Shown here: positions 33,928 through 43,215 of the stretch, one piece after another
Layout: each line of letters starts with the position of its first letter
Numbering within the stretch: the stretch's first letter is position 1
Assembly: GCA_030614915.1 (NCBI GenBank)
Contig: JAUXAG010000012.1
Span: 1 to 64,000 of the forward strand
Reading direction: 5' to 3'
Source: Actinomycetes bacterium
Lineage (GTDB): Bacteria; Planctomycetota; Phycisphaerae; JAACET01
Length of the DNA stretch: 64,000 nucleotides
Program-made: the position numbers and the translations under genes
The notes under the pieces: model-generated
The model's database searches: none
The model's input: the letters and a program-made list of their open reading frames with translations, nothing else
Told to the model about the DNA's origin: nothing

Positions 33928-36900
33928 CTATATCTGATATCTGAGTTCTTCGAGCCAACAGTAAAGAACCGGAACGACAAGTAGCGTAATAATGGCTACA
34001 GCCATTCCCCCAAAGGAAGGAATGGCCATGGGAACCATCACATCAGAACCTCGGCCAGTAGAAGTCAGAACCGGCAGCAGAGCTAGTATGGTCGTGGCTG
34101 TGGTCATCAGGGCTGGCCGAATCCGCCTAAGAGCAGCAGCTATAGTAGCCTGGCGAATCTGCTGGATACTCTCCGGCTTTTCTGAGCTAAAGGTCTGATT
34201 CAAATAGGTGGCTACGATGACACCATTATCCGAGGCGATGCCAAACAGGGCTAAGAATCCCACCCATACAGCGACGCTTAAATTAATTTGATGGACCTGG
34301 AATAAATCACGCATGTTTGTGTCAAAGATGCTGAAATTCAAAAACCACGGTTGACCATACAGCCAAATCATCAGAAATCCACCTGCCCAGGCTACGAATA
34401 TTCCGGAAAAGACTAACAGTGTGGTGAGCACGGACTTAAATTGGAAATAGAGGATCATAAAGATTATCAACAGAGCCAACGGCAGTACTACCATCAATGT
34501 TTTTGTACTGCGAATCTGGCTCTGATAAGTGCCGGCAAAATCATAACTGACCCCTGCGGGCAGGCTAAACTCACCTGAAGCCATTTTTTGCTTGAGGTAT
34601 CGATCGCATTGTTCAACTACGTTGACCTCGGCATAGCCAGGTTTCATATCAAATAACACGTAGCCGACCTTAAAGGTATCTTCGCTCTTAATGACCTGTG
34701 GGCCGGAGACGTAGCGAATTTCGGCTAATTGGGTCAGCGGGATTTGGGCTCCGTCGGCGGCGGGAATCAGGGTTCGGTCCAAAGTTTCAATCTGGTCTCG
34801 TAGCTCCCGCTTGTAACGAACGCGGACAGGATAACGCTGTCGGCCCTCGACAGTAGTGGTTATTGGCCGACCGCCAATAGCGATTTCAATTACATTCTGA
34901 ATCTGGCGAACCTGCAGTCCATAGCGAGCAGCTGCCTGGCGGTCAATGACAATTTCCAGGTAAGGTTTGGCTACTATTCGATCGGCATTGACGGTGTCAG
35001 CTTTGACCGAGGAAACTTCCTTCAGTAGTCTCTCAATCTCCAAGCCGACACTCTCGATGGTTTCCAGGTCCGAGCCCTTGATCTTCACACCCATGGGAGC
35101 ACGCATGCCGCTCTGCAACATGACCAGGCGGGTCTTGATAGGTTGAAGCTTGGGAGCAGAAGTAGTACCAGGTATTTGAGCTGCTTGGCTGATCTCATTC
35201 CAAATGTCATCGGCACTGCGAATATGATCACGCCACTGGCGGAAAGAACGGCCACGCCGATCAGGAATAAGATTGCCATCCTGGTCGCGGACGAATTGGC
35301 TGGTTTGGCGGTCGAACTTGAATCGCAGACGCCGGCCGGCTTTGTCCGTTAGGTATTCAGACTTGTAATTGACAACAATTTCGAACATGGAGATGGGGGC
35401 CGGGTCCAAGGGGCTTTCCACTCGGCCCAGCTTACCAACCACCTGGTCGACCTCAGGGACACTGCCGATAGCCGTATCCAATTTGGCCAAAACGTCCAGA
35501 CACTCGCCCATAGAAGCGTGCGGCATAGTAGTAGGCATATACAAAAACGAACCTTCATCCAACGGAGGCATGAACTCTTTACCCAGACTATACCAAGCCC
35601 CCACGCCAAAGATGATTAAAACAATAGGGACACACATAAACAAAAGTTTGTGGGCTAGGCACCAACGCAGAATGGGCGCATAAATCAGTTGGAATACCTT
35701 GATGAGAACTAATATACCGCCGAGCATGACAGCTACCAGTATCAGATTGCGCATCAGACCCTTGCCTGGTCCCAAGGGCAGCCAATGGCCAGTAAGCAAC
35801 AGGCCCACTAAGATGACCACCAGCAAGTTGCCGATCCAGGGCAGGGCTCTTTGAAATCTGAAGGTTTTAGAGCGGCTCCTGATGCGGAAGATCAGATGAG
35901 CGGCTGGGGGAATGATGGCCAAAGCAACTATGACCGAGGCAATTAAAGCAAAGGTCTTGGTGAAGGCTAAAGGTTTAAATAATTTGCCTTCTGAGCCGAT
36001 CATAACGAAAACGGGCAGGAAGCTGATCACCGTGGTAGCTACGGCAGTGAAAACGGCACTGCCCACCTCCGAGGCCCCCTGGTAGACGATCTTTAGTCGA
36101 TTATCTTGGGGGGAAGCTTGACGCAGATGTCTTAAAATATTCTCGCAGACAACAATGCCCATATCCACCATGGTACCGATAGCAATAGCGATGCCGGATA
36201 AGGCTACGATATTGGCATCGACGCCAAAAACCTTCATGGCAATAAAACACATCAGCACAGCTAAAGGCAATAGACCGGAAATAAGCACGCTGCTGCGCAG
36301 ATGCATGAGCATGACCACCACAACGATTATAGTAACCAGGATTTCCTGGCTAAGAGCAGAATTCAGCGTTCCTAAGGTTTCGTAGATCAGACCTGTCCGA
36401 TCATAAAAGGGCACAATGGTTACTTGACTGATGGTGAGCCAACCTGGCCATTGCTCGGATGATGCAGTTGACAGCCAATTGAGCCAGTCTTCTTGATTGA
36501 GATTGGGGCCGGTAAAGGCCTCAAAGCCATGTCGGCTGGCGAAGAGTTCGATTTCAGTTCGGGAGACCTTCTGATAATCAACGACGGCTTTTCGTGGGAG
36601 GCTAGGGGTGATTTCCTCTATTTTCTCTTTGACGTTCTTGATAACCGCCAGGGGATTTTCGCCGTAGCGAGCCACAACCACACCGCCGACGGCCTCTGCT
36701 CCGTCTTTATCCAAAGCTCCACGGCGTAGGGCTGGTCCGAGCGAGACATGGGCTACGTCTTTAATATAGAGAGGGACGTTCTCATTAACCTTGATCACCG
36801 AGTAGCGGACGTCATCGACGCTCTTTATGAAACCCACGCCGCGAATGACGTAATCGACCTTGTTAATCTCGATGGTGCGGGCACCGACGTCGATGTTGGA

Positions 36901-37632
36901 CATCTTGACAGCCTGGAAGACTTCGTCCAGGCTTATACCGTGGGCTCGCATGGCATCGGGATCGACGTCGATCTGATACTCCTGGACGAAGCCGCCCACT
37001 GAGGCTACCTCCGCTACGCCGCCGGCTGAGAGAAGAGAATAACGGACGTCCCAATCCTGAATGCTGCGCAGCTCATTAAGGTCCCAGCCGCCAACGGGAT
37101 TGCCGGCAGGATCGCGGCCTTCCAAGGTGTACCAAAAGATTTGCCCCAGGGCGGTGGCATCGGGGCCCAGGGCGGGGTGCGTGCCATCCGGAACGGTGCC
37201 GGCCGGCAGTGAGTTGAGCTTTTCCAGAATACTCCAGCGAGATTCGTCGAAGTCGACGCTTTCGGCGAAGATGAGGTAAATCGAGGAAAAACCAAACATG
37301 GAGAGACTGCGGATCGTCCTTACCCCGCGAATACCCGACAGGGCTGCGGTCAGCGGATAGGTAATCTGGTCTTCGATATCCTGCGGCGATCGGCCGGGCC
37401 ATTCGGTAAAGATAATCTGCTGGTTCTCGCCGATATCGGGGATAGCATCCACCGGCACCGGATCGCGAGGAAACCATCCCAGGTTCCAGTCGAATGGCGC
37501 TACCCTAAGCCCCCAGACGATCACCCCCAGCAGCAGCAGAGCCACAATCAGCTTGTTGTTCAAGCAGAACCAAAGCAGTCTATTAATGAGCGATTTGGGT
37601 TCCTGGTCAGGCTTGAGATTGTTATCGCTCAT
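33928..37632 (-). CDS. Heavy-metal efflux RND permease (CusA/CzcA family)
   Basis: A 1234-residue inner-membrane pump, larger than CusA (about 1047) mainly by extra loops. It opens with LINRLLWFCLNNKLIVALLL and DPVPVDAIPDIGENQQIIFT then EWPGRSP, the HME-RND signature, has the central helix AIAIGTMVDMGIVVCEN with the conserved Asp, and ends with paired helices (FLALFGIASDNGVIVATYL). It exports mono- or divalent metal ions using the proton gradient. The ATG at 37632 is preferred (GGAG about 9 nt upstream); a GTG at 37662 directly abuts the adaptor stop. Last gene of the efflux operon. Confidence 0.9.
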   Translation of the reverse strand: MSDNNLKPDQEPKSLINRLLWFCLNNKLIVALLLLGVIVWGLRVAPFDWNLGWFPRDPVPVDAIPDIGENQQIIFTEWPGRSPQDIEDQITYPLTAALSGIRGVRTIRSLSMFGFSSIYLIFAESVDFDESRWSILEKLNSLPAGTVPDGTHPALGPDATALGQIFWYTLEGRDPAGNPVGGWDLNELRSIQDWDVRYSLLSAGGVAEVASVGGFVQEYQIDVDPDAMRAHGISLDEVFQAVKMSNIDVGARTIEINKVDYVIRGVGFIKSVDDVRYSVIKVNENVPLYIKDVAHVSLGPALRRGALDKDGAEAVGGVVVARYGENPLAVIKNVKEKIEEITPSLPRKAVVDYQKVSRTEIELFASRHGFEAFTGPNLNQEDWLNWLSTASSEQWPGWLTISQVTIVPFYDRTGLIYETLGTLNSALSQEILVTIIVVVVMLMHLRSSVLISGLLPLAVLMCFIAMKVFGVDANIVALSGIAIAIGTMVDMGIVVCENILRHLRQASPQDNRLKIVYQGASEVGSAVFTAVATTVISFLPVFVMIGSEGKLFKPLAFTKTFALIASVIVALAIIPPAAHLIFRIRSRSKTFRFQRALPWIGNLLVVILVGLLLTGHWLPLGPGKGLMRNLILVAVMLGGILVLIKVFQLIYAPILRWCLAHKLLFMCVPIVLIIFGVGAWYSLGKEFMPPLDEGSFLYMPTTMPHASMGECLDVLAKLDTAIGSVPEVDQVVGKLGRVESPLDPAPISMFEIVVNYKSEYLTDKAGRRLRFKFDRQTSQFVRDQDGNLIPDRRGRSFRQWRDHIRSADDIWNEISQAAQIPGTTSAPKLQPIKTRLVMLQSGMRAPMGVKIKGSDLETIESVGLEIERLLKEVSSVKADTVNADRIVAKPYLEIVIDRQAAARYGLQVRQIQNVIEIAIGGRPITTTVEGRQRYPVRVRYKRELRDQIETLDRTLIPAADGAQIPLTQLAEIRYVSGPQVIKSEDTFKVGYVLFDMKPGYAEVNVVEQCDRYLKQKMASGEFSLPAGVSYDFAGTYQSQIRSTKTLMVVLPLALLIIFMILYFQFKSVLTTLLVFSGIFVAWAGGFLMIWLYGQPWFLNFSIFDTNMRDLFQVHQINLSVAVWVGFLALFGIASDNGVIVATYLNQTFSSEKPESIQQIRQATIAAALRRIRPALMTTATTILALLPVLTSTGRGSDVMVPMAIPSFGGMAVAIITLLVVPVLYCWLEELRYQI

Positions 37633-37662
37633 GCCGATGGTCTCCGAGGATTTTTGGGCCAC

Positions 37663-39108
37663 TTAGTGGTGATGCTGGTCTGGGCCACCGGCAGGGGTGC
37701 CTTCGGGATTCATCATACTTGGTTTGGCCTGAATCTGCAGGGCGCTATCGATCTTGAAGTTTCCCTGGGTAACGACTAATTCGCCCTCGGCCAGGCCGTT
37801 GTGGACAATGTAGTAATCGCCTGCACGAGGGCCCAGCACGACCTCTCGGCCCTCATAGGTGGGCTTTTCAGTTCCCGGCAACTGAACGTAACAAACAGCC
37901 CGCTTGCCGGTCCGCAAAGCGGCTGTGACAGGGATCACCAAGGGCATTTCCGCTTTGGCCACGTCCACGCTGATATAGTCCAGTGTTTCAGCTCTAACCA
38001 GGTCCATCCCACAAACATCGCATTTACCCGGTGCATCCTTGACAATTTCCGGGTGCATCGGCGATATCCACTTCCCCTTCAGATCCGGGGCCATCACTTT
38101 GCCCCCCGCAGCCACTTGCGACCGCACCACCGCCTTGACGAACATGCCCGGTTTCAGCTTGCCCCGCTCATTCGGTACATTCACCCGAATCTTCACCGTC
38201 CGCGTCTTCGGATCCAGTACCGGATCAATGAACGCTATCGTCCCCACAAATGTCTGGCCCGGATTGGCAATGCTGCTGAATTGGACCTTTTGACCGTAAC
38301 GCAGCCACATCAAATCCGACTCGTAGGCGTCCAGCTTCACCCATACCTGCGAAAGGTTCGCAATAGTGTAAATCCGCGTCCCCGTCTTTACGTATATCCC
38401 CTCCACTGCATCCTTGTGGATGACAATACCGCCTATCGGAGCATAGATGGTAATATGATCGCTCGGCTTGCCCCGTTGCTCAATTTCTTTGATCTGTTCC
38501 GGCAAAAATCCCCACAGTCGCAGCTTGCCCCGGGCCGCCTCCACCAGAAACGCCCCCGTCTCCCGGATTGTTTCTATATCACTGCCTTTGAGTTTTTCCT
38601 GGGCGATAAGGGCTTGGATCAGTTCCTCCTGCGCTGCCAGAACTTCCGGGCTATATATATCAGCCAGGTGGTCCCCCTTGTTCACTGTTATTCCCGTATA
38701 GTCAACGTATAAGCGGTCCAGCCACCCCGCCACCCGGGCGGTTATCTGACGCACCTGGCTTTCGTCATAATCTACCTTCCCCACCATACGGATCTCGGCG
38801 GTTACGAACTTGCGCTCAACAGGACTTACCTGAATATCCATCAGGGCCTTGGCTGATTCGGTGGTTCTAAACTCCCGAGGTCCAAGGTCCTCGCCGGCAT
38901 CCTCATAAACCGGCACCAGGTCCATTTTGCATATGGGACACTGGCCAGGGTCCGGCTGCTTGATCTGGGGATGCATGGAACAAGTCCAAAAGGCTATATT
39001 TCGTCCGGTGTCGTCTTCGGTTTTGTCTTCGGGAGAACCGCAGCCAGTCAGCAGAACTACGCTGAGCAGGCCCAGCCCCACGACAAAAAAGAGCCATGAC
39101 TTGTGCAT
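37663..39108 (-). CDS. RND periplasmic adaptor (CusB-like) with two heavy-metal-binding domains
   Basis: A 481-residue lipoprotein (VVLLTGC). Right after the lipobox is a metal-binding module TCSMHPQIKQPDPGQCPICK then MDLVP; a second, ISPMHPEIVKDAPGKCDVCG then MDLV, lies in the C-terminal half. Between them are the barrel-sandwich and beta-barrel parts of a membrane fusion protein (ITARVAGWLDRLYVDYTG, IYAPIGGIVIHKDAVEGIYV). It ends in a His run (DQHHH). It would link the RND pump and the outer-membrane factor and hand over metal. The start at 39108 has AGGAGC 8 nt upstream. Confidence 0.9.
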   Translation of the reverse strand: MHKSWLFFVVGLGLLSVVLLTGCGSPEDKTEDDTGRNIAFWTCSMHPQIKQPDPGQCPICKMDLVPVYEDAGEDLGPREFRTTESAKALMDIQVSPVERKFVTAEIRMVGKVDYDESQVRQITARVAGWLDRLYVDYTGITVNKGDHLADIYSPEVLAAQEELIQALIAQEKLKGSDIETIRETGAFLVEAARGKLRLWGFLPEQIKEIEQRGKPSDHITIYAPIGGIVIHKDAVEGIYVKTGTRIYTIANLSQVWVKLDAYESDLMWLRYGQKVQFSSIANPGQTFVGTIAFIDPVLDPKTRTVKIRVNVPNERGKLKPGMFVKAVVRSQVAAGGKVMAPDLKGKWISPMHPEIVKDAPGKCDVCGMDLVRAETLDYISVDVAKAEMPLVIPVTAALRTGKRAVCYVQLPGTEKPTYEGREVVLGPRAGDYYIVHNGLAEGELVVTQGNFKIDSALQIQAKPSMMNPEGTPAGGPDQHHH

Positions 39109-39195
39109 AGACTTGCTCCTGCCATATCTAACGGAGCCGAACCGCAATCATACAGCAGTCATTTTTCCGGACTGCAAGATTGATAGGCGGCAATA

Positions 39196-39474
39196 CTACT
39201 TCGGCGTATCTTCTAGAATAACACCTTCATCGGCCATCTTCTTCATGAATTTTTTGGGATCAGCCTCGAAGGCCATTTTGCAGCCGCTGCAACAGAAGTA
39301 CACGCGTTTGCCTTTGTAATCCTCATATATGTCTTTGTCGATAGGATCAGCCATGACCGGACAGGTTTTCTGGGTGATAGCCTCCTCTTCACCTTCACCA
39401 GAGCCACAGCCAGTCAGAACAAAGGCCATAGACACAGCCAAACACAGACATCCCACAAACAGTACCGTTCTCAT
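39196..39474 (-). CDS. Small YHS-domain lipoprotein
   Basis: A 92-residue lipoprotein (VLTGC) with a YHS-type metal-binding domain: KTCPVMADPIDKDIYEDYKG then KRVYFCCSGCKMAFEADPKK. The Cys pairs and the FCCSGC motif suggest copper or another soft metal. It lies between the OMF and adaptor genes, 66 bp after the OMF, and may be a periplasmic metallochaperone for the pump. AGGAGG-like sequence lies upstream of the ATG. Confidence 0.85.
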   Translation of the reverse strand: MRTVLFVGCLCLAVSMAFVLTGCGSGEGEEEAITQKTCPVMADPIDKDIYEDYKGKRVYFCCSGCKMAFEADPKKFMKKMADEGVILEDTPK

Positions 39475-39540
39475 AATCGCCCTCCTTTCTGCAGCCGACT
39501 AGCCGGCTGCCAATTAAGTGACTGCCCCTATTATAGGCAG

Positions 39541-40950
39541 CTATTTGGCCTCGGGCTCGTCTTTTTCTTGATTTGACCTCCGCGGCAGTTCTCGGCCAAC
39601 GAGCATCTCCAATTGGGCTAAGCGCTGAGCGTTATTAGCCAGGGCACGCTCATATAACAACTGGAACTCCAGGAGCATTCGCTCGGCGTCGATCAGGTCC
39701 AGAAAACTGGCCTTGTCAGCCATGAACGCGGCTTGAGTAACTTTCAGAGATTGCTCAGCCTTGGGGATAAGGCTGTCCCGATAGAGATTAATCTTGCGCT
39801 GGGCGTCGCGGAACTCATAAAGGGCCAAGTGGACTTCGCTGGCAAGGGCGTTTTCAACACCTAGCCTTTCTTTGAGTGCAGCCAAGTAGCTGGCTCGGGC
39901 CCGGCGCTGGTTAGCTTGGTATTTATCATGCCAGATGGGCAGATTGACAGAGGCCATTACCACTACGGGGTCTTTGCCGCTGTCCGGCGTACCGGACATC
40001 AAGGCCTCGGCTGTGTCGATATAGTCCACTCCGAGTGTGATATCAGGAAAATAGTCTTTGCCGGCTAACTCGACGGCTTTCTTTTGTGCGGCGATTTGAT
40101 AATCCAAGGCCTTCAGCTCAGGATTGGCTTCGCCCAGCCAAGTTAGAATCTGCTCATCGCTGGCCTCGATTTTTTCTTCCTGGGGTACTTCTGTGGGCCA
40201 GGGAAGTTCAGCCCCAGCCGGACGGTTCAGAGCAGCGTTGAGTTTGGCCATGATGGGACTGCGCAAGCCCTGGAGCGCTCGCAGGCGATCTTCCAGTTTG
40301 CCTTGCTCAACCTGAGCTCGGATTACATCCTGATGTCCAGCGGCAGCAACCTTGTACTTTGTGCGGACCACCTGCTCGATATAACGCATGAGCTCGACGT
40401 TTTCTTTGGTTACAGAAATGGCCCGGGCCAGGTAATAGTATTCGTAGTAGGCGTGCTTGACCTGGTAAAAAAGTTTCAGTTTTGCAGCCTCGAAGGCTTG
40501 CCCCTGGGCCTTGGCCTTTTCCAGGGCAATATCTCCACTCGCTTGGAGCTTGCCGAACCAGGGGAAGGTTTGTGCCAAACCGAAGCTCTGCTGTTGAGGT
40601 CCTACACGAGTTTCAACCTCCTGGATGAAATAGCGGTAAGTGAATCTAGGATCAGGTAATGTCCGGGCCGGGGCTACCGCTTCCAGAGCTGCCTTATAGC
40701 GACTAAAGGCCGCCTGTAGTTCAGGATTATGGGCAGCCGCATAAGCGAGACAGTTACTCAAACTCGGCTCTGCCGACAATTCATCCCCGGGACGTTTTTT
40801 AGTAGCAACTTCGATTGACCCGCTGTAGATTTGCTGCTGGATATGGTCGAATTCTCTAAATGCCTTGTGCTCTTCGCGGGGAGCGCAGCCGGCCATTATC
40901 AAAACCATCGCAGCAATCAGCCAAAAACATACCTTTGTTCGCTTAGTCAT
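39541..40950 (-). CDS. TolC-family outer-membrane factor
   Basis: A 469-residue lipoprotein (VLIMAGC) of the outer-membrane efflux type: two long helical repeats, with NPELQAAFSRYKAALEAVAP in the first half and NPELKALDYQIAAQKKAVEL in the second, as in CusC/TolC. It forms the outer-membrane channel for the pump encoded downstream. Met at 40950 is preferred because it is followed directly by the basic N-region and signal; a GTG at 40962 is possible. Confidence 0.88.
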   Translation of the reverse strand: MTKRTKVCFWLIAAMVLIMAGCAPREEHKAFREFDHIQQQIYSGSIEVATKKRPGDELSAEPSLSNCLAYAAAHNPELQAAFSRYKAALEAVAPARTLPDPRFTYRYFIQEVETRVGPQQQSFGLAQTFPWFGKLQASGDIALEKAKAQGQAFEAAKLKLFYQVKHAYYEYYYLARAISVTKENVELMRYIEQVVRTKYKVAAAGHQDVIRAQVEQGKLEDRLRALQGLRSPIMAKLNAALNRPAGAELPWPTEVPQEEKIEASDEQILTWLGEANPELKALDYQIAAQKKAVELAGKDYFPDITLGVDYIDTAEALMSGTPDSGKDPVVVMASVNLPIWHDKYQANQRRARASYLAALKERLGVENALASEVHLALYEFRDAQRKINLYRDSLIPKAEQSLKVTQAAFMADKASFLDLIDAERMLLEFQLLYERALANNAQRLAQLEMLVGRELPRRSNQEKDEPEAK

Positions 40951-40973
40951 TGGCTTGCCCACCCGAAAGGATT

Positions 40974-41789
40974 CTATTTATCCGCCAATTCTCTCACAAG
41001 TTTCTGATGTCTGTGGCAAAACTCCGCCCCTGTTCCAAGTTGAGCTCTGATCATCTGCTCCTGCCAGTGGGCGTTGAACAGTCGGCAGTCCGGATTATCG
41101 CAAAACGGCTCGCCAATTAGATGATATAAAACCGCCTGCATGATATAACCTTTGAGCAGCTCTGTCAAGCGTGGATCGCTATAGTCCACAAAGCGTCCAG
41201 CCAGTTCTTCCTGAAGATCTTTCTCGTCCAAACCAGCCATCAAGCCGAAGTAATATTCTCGCGGTTTAGCTGGACCTTCCACAATTCCGGTAGTGCTGAT
41301 AATACTCGGCCAACCATATATGCTCACCCGAGCATGATATCGCCGATCGCTCTGATCCCAGGTGCCTATCAGTCGATTGGTAAAGACAATGTGCACAAAT
41401 TCCAGCGAAGTTTCCTCGCCGACAAGCAACTCAAGATAGGTTTGCTGCAAGGCCAATCCATCATAGAAAACTTCCCTGTTTACACCACCTTCCAGTAGCC
41501 ACTTGCGCTCTTGAGCCAACTGCTGGGGATTGGGCTCACGCTTTTCTAATGGTTTCGCCGGGTCTTCGATGCGGGTCTTGCAAATATCCCTAGCCCTGGA
41601 CTCAAGCGTGTGTTCGCCCATCCGTCCGTGGGGGCGAAGATGGTGTCGGACGAATTCAGGTCTAATCTGTACACGGTCTGGCCCGAACCACTGCCCCAGA
41701 TATTCGCCGATTCGGCAAACATCAAAGTTCTCGACGCCTGCTCCATCGTAGAGGCAGATAAGACGCAGATTCTGTGGGATAGACTTCAT
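40974..41789 (-). CDS. Conserved protein of unknown function, possible metal site (DUF6775-like?)
   Basis: A 271-residue soluble protein and first gene of the efflux operon, 23 bp before the OMF gene. It has no signal peptide. The C-terminal region CDNPDCRLFNAHWQEQMIRA followed by FCHRHQKL forms a Cys2/Cys-His arrangement that looks like a structural zinc site, similar to archaemetzincin-like putative metallopeptidases; no clear HExxH is present. I recall this pattern from DUF6775 but am not certain. A role in metal handling is suggested only by position. Confidence 0.55.
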   Translation of the reverse strand: MKSIPQNLRLICLYDGAGVENFDVCRIGEYLGQWFGPDRVQIRPEFVRHHLRPHGRMGEHTLESRARDICKTRIEDPAKPLEKREPNPQQLAQERKWLLEGGVNREVFYDGLALQQTYLELLVGEETSLEFVHIVFTNRLIGTWDQSDRRYHARVSIYGWPSIISTTGIVEGPAKPREYYFGLMAGLDEKDLQEELAGRFVDYSDPRLTELLKGYIMQAVLYHLIGEPFCDNPDCRLFNAHWQEQMIRAQLGTGAEFCHRHQKLVRELADK

Positions 41790-41825
41790 AGCATCGACCG
41801 GGATTGTCTACCTGCCAAATATTAG

Positions 41826-42059
41826 GTGCTTCTGTCATTCACTGTTGTTATTCTAAGCTGCCTTCCTTCGCTGAGTCAATACTGACCAATTCTGGCCCCA
41901 AATGATAAAGACGACAAGAACTCCGCTGGTAAAGATCTGCCTGAATGTGAGAGGCTTTGAACTAAGCCCTGCCTGCATTGCAGGTGTCCGACGGATTGTT
42001 CCAAACTGCAGGGCCATGTGCGGACGGATGAAATTATAATAACATCGCAAGAGTTCCAA
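41826..42059 (-). mobile_element. DDE transposase C-terminal remnant
   Basis: On the minus strand 42059-41853 reads LELLRCYYNFIRPHMALQFG then RTPAMQAGL, the conserved end of an integrase-core transposase (YYNFIRPH). In the same frame a stop lies only eight codons upstream (42086), so the catalytic part is missing. The end sequence at 41826-41893 is shared with 32788-32860. From 42087 to 42254 nothing is recognised. Confidence 0.7.
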
Positions 42060-42254
42060 ATGTTCTTTTAATCTGTGCGGCTACCGAGCGTGAGTTGTAC
42101 TTCTACGGTGAAGGGAAGAAGATCCTTGTCGAATTGTGAGGTTGTGTCTTTCAACGAAAGATGTGTTCAGAGTGTCGGAGTCTTCCGAGTTGAAAAGAGC
42201 ATCTTCGAGTTGCTCTCAGCTGCCGATGATTAATTTGCGATCTATGGCGACTAC

Positions 42255-42433
42255 TTAGCGGGGGCCAGATAGGGGGAGTAGGAGATACAAAAAAGCTTCA
42301 AATGATGTCGGATTTGTCGGTTGACAGCAGGGCGGAAATTACCTAACCTTTTGGCACATAAACAGATAGGCGATGTCGGGCGGCAAGACCCCGACACGAT
42401 CTGTCTTGTGGGTCTGCCGTTGGAATTGACATC
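42255..42433. repeat. Interspersed repeat, long copy 2
   Basis: Matches 33090-33271 along its length, with scattered differences. Both copies diverge after GGAATTGACATCCC. See the entry at 33090. Confidence 0.8.
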
Positions 42434-42507
42434 CCTCCGACCTTCTCCGGGTTATGAGCCCGACATCCCCGGATTTCGTAGGTTCTTATCCTAGCACCAC
42501 TTACTAG

Positions 42508-42534
42508 TTAACACCTTGTCACGCAGGGTGTTAA
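42508..42534. terminator. Strong hairpin, terminator-like
   Basis: An 11-bp stem, TTAACACCTTG with CAGGGTGTTAA (one T-G pair), and a TCACG loop, followed by an A/T-rich run. It lies in a 1.1-kb gene-free stretch upstream of the histidine kinase, so it may end stray transcription or be an operator. Confidence 0.45.
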
Positions 42535-42548
42535 TAAAATCGCTATGT

Positions 42549-42606
42549 TGACCATGGTGACCATGGTGATTAAAAATTTTGCTACATTTTGCTACATTCT
42601 GCTACA
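42549..42606. repeat. Two adjacent short tandem repeats
   Basis: TGACCATGG occurs twice in tandem plus TGA (42549-42569), then TTTTGCTACA, TTTTGCTACA, TTCTGCTACA (42577-42606). They sit directly after the hairpin at 42508. The block looks like iterated protein-binding sites or a replication-slippage product. The following 190 bp hold nothing recognised. Confidence 0.7.
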
Positions 42607-42802
42607 GTCGGGTTCTAAGCGCAAGGGAAAAGTCAGATTTTTTATGTCTTTTTTGCAAGTGCGGCTGCTGCTGTGACCCGGCAGACCGGTTAAGTCCCTG
42701 AAAGCGCAAGGGTTCTCTTTCTACTACATTAGATGAATTGAAGCAGGAGCTTTAGGAATGCCAGTCAGTGCGGAAGAGACGGCCCACAGCGTTTTTCCGT
42801 TG

Positions 42803-42997
42803 CTATACTGCAAAATGGCTGGGGTTCCATGTTTCATCTGGGGCTACGCTGCGTCTCGATGGTAGCTCTTGAGCAGGCCGCCCAGCCGCTCTCGGCAGGA
42901 TATCGGACCTTCGGCCGTGGGGCAGTACCGCGGACTTGATTCGTCTGGGCCAATTCTTTGGTAGCGGTATGTCTGGGGGACTTAACGGTTGCAGCAT
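42803..42997 (-). mobile_element. Transposase N-terminal remnant
   Basis: The minus-strand frame begins MLQPLSPPDIPLPKNWPRRI then KSAV, similar to LPLSCSSDIVIPKSWPKNIK at 52917-52985 in the plus strand. Both are the N-terminal part of an integrase-type transposase; after about 25 residues the frame here runs into unrelated sequence. Confidence 0.5.
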
Positions 42998-43148
42998 TCG
43001 ATGGCTCCGAGAAGACTATCTACCAGATTTCGAAGGCAAAGGTGATAACCTATTTCTAAGCAAATAGTTAGAAAATAACTCATTAACCACAAGAATCGGT
43101 GAACCACCACACAACAGTCGTGGCATGTTGAGCCTCTTGAAACAAAAT

Positions 43149-43171
43149 ACTTGCTTAAACCATCAGCAAGT
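43149..43171. promoter_or_regulatory. Inverted repeat upstream of the histidine kinase gene
   Basis: ACTTGCT (43149-43155) and AGCAAGT (43165-43171) form a perfect 7-bp inverted repeat with a 9-nt spacer, 45 bp before the kinase ATG. It could bind a regulator of the two-component operon. No sigma-70 or sigma-54 promoter of good quality was identified nearby. Confidence 0.3.
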
Positions 43172-43215
43172 CTTATCAATTCAAAAGGTTACATGCAAGC
43201 TAACAACACTTATCG

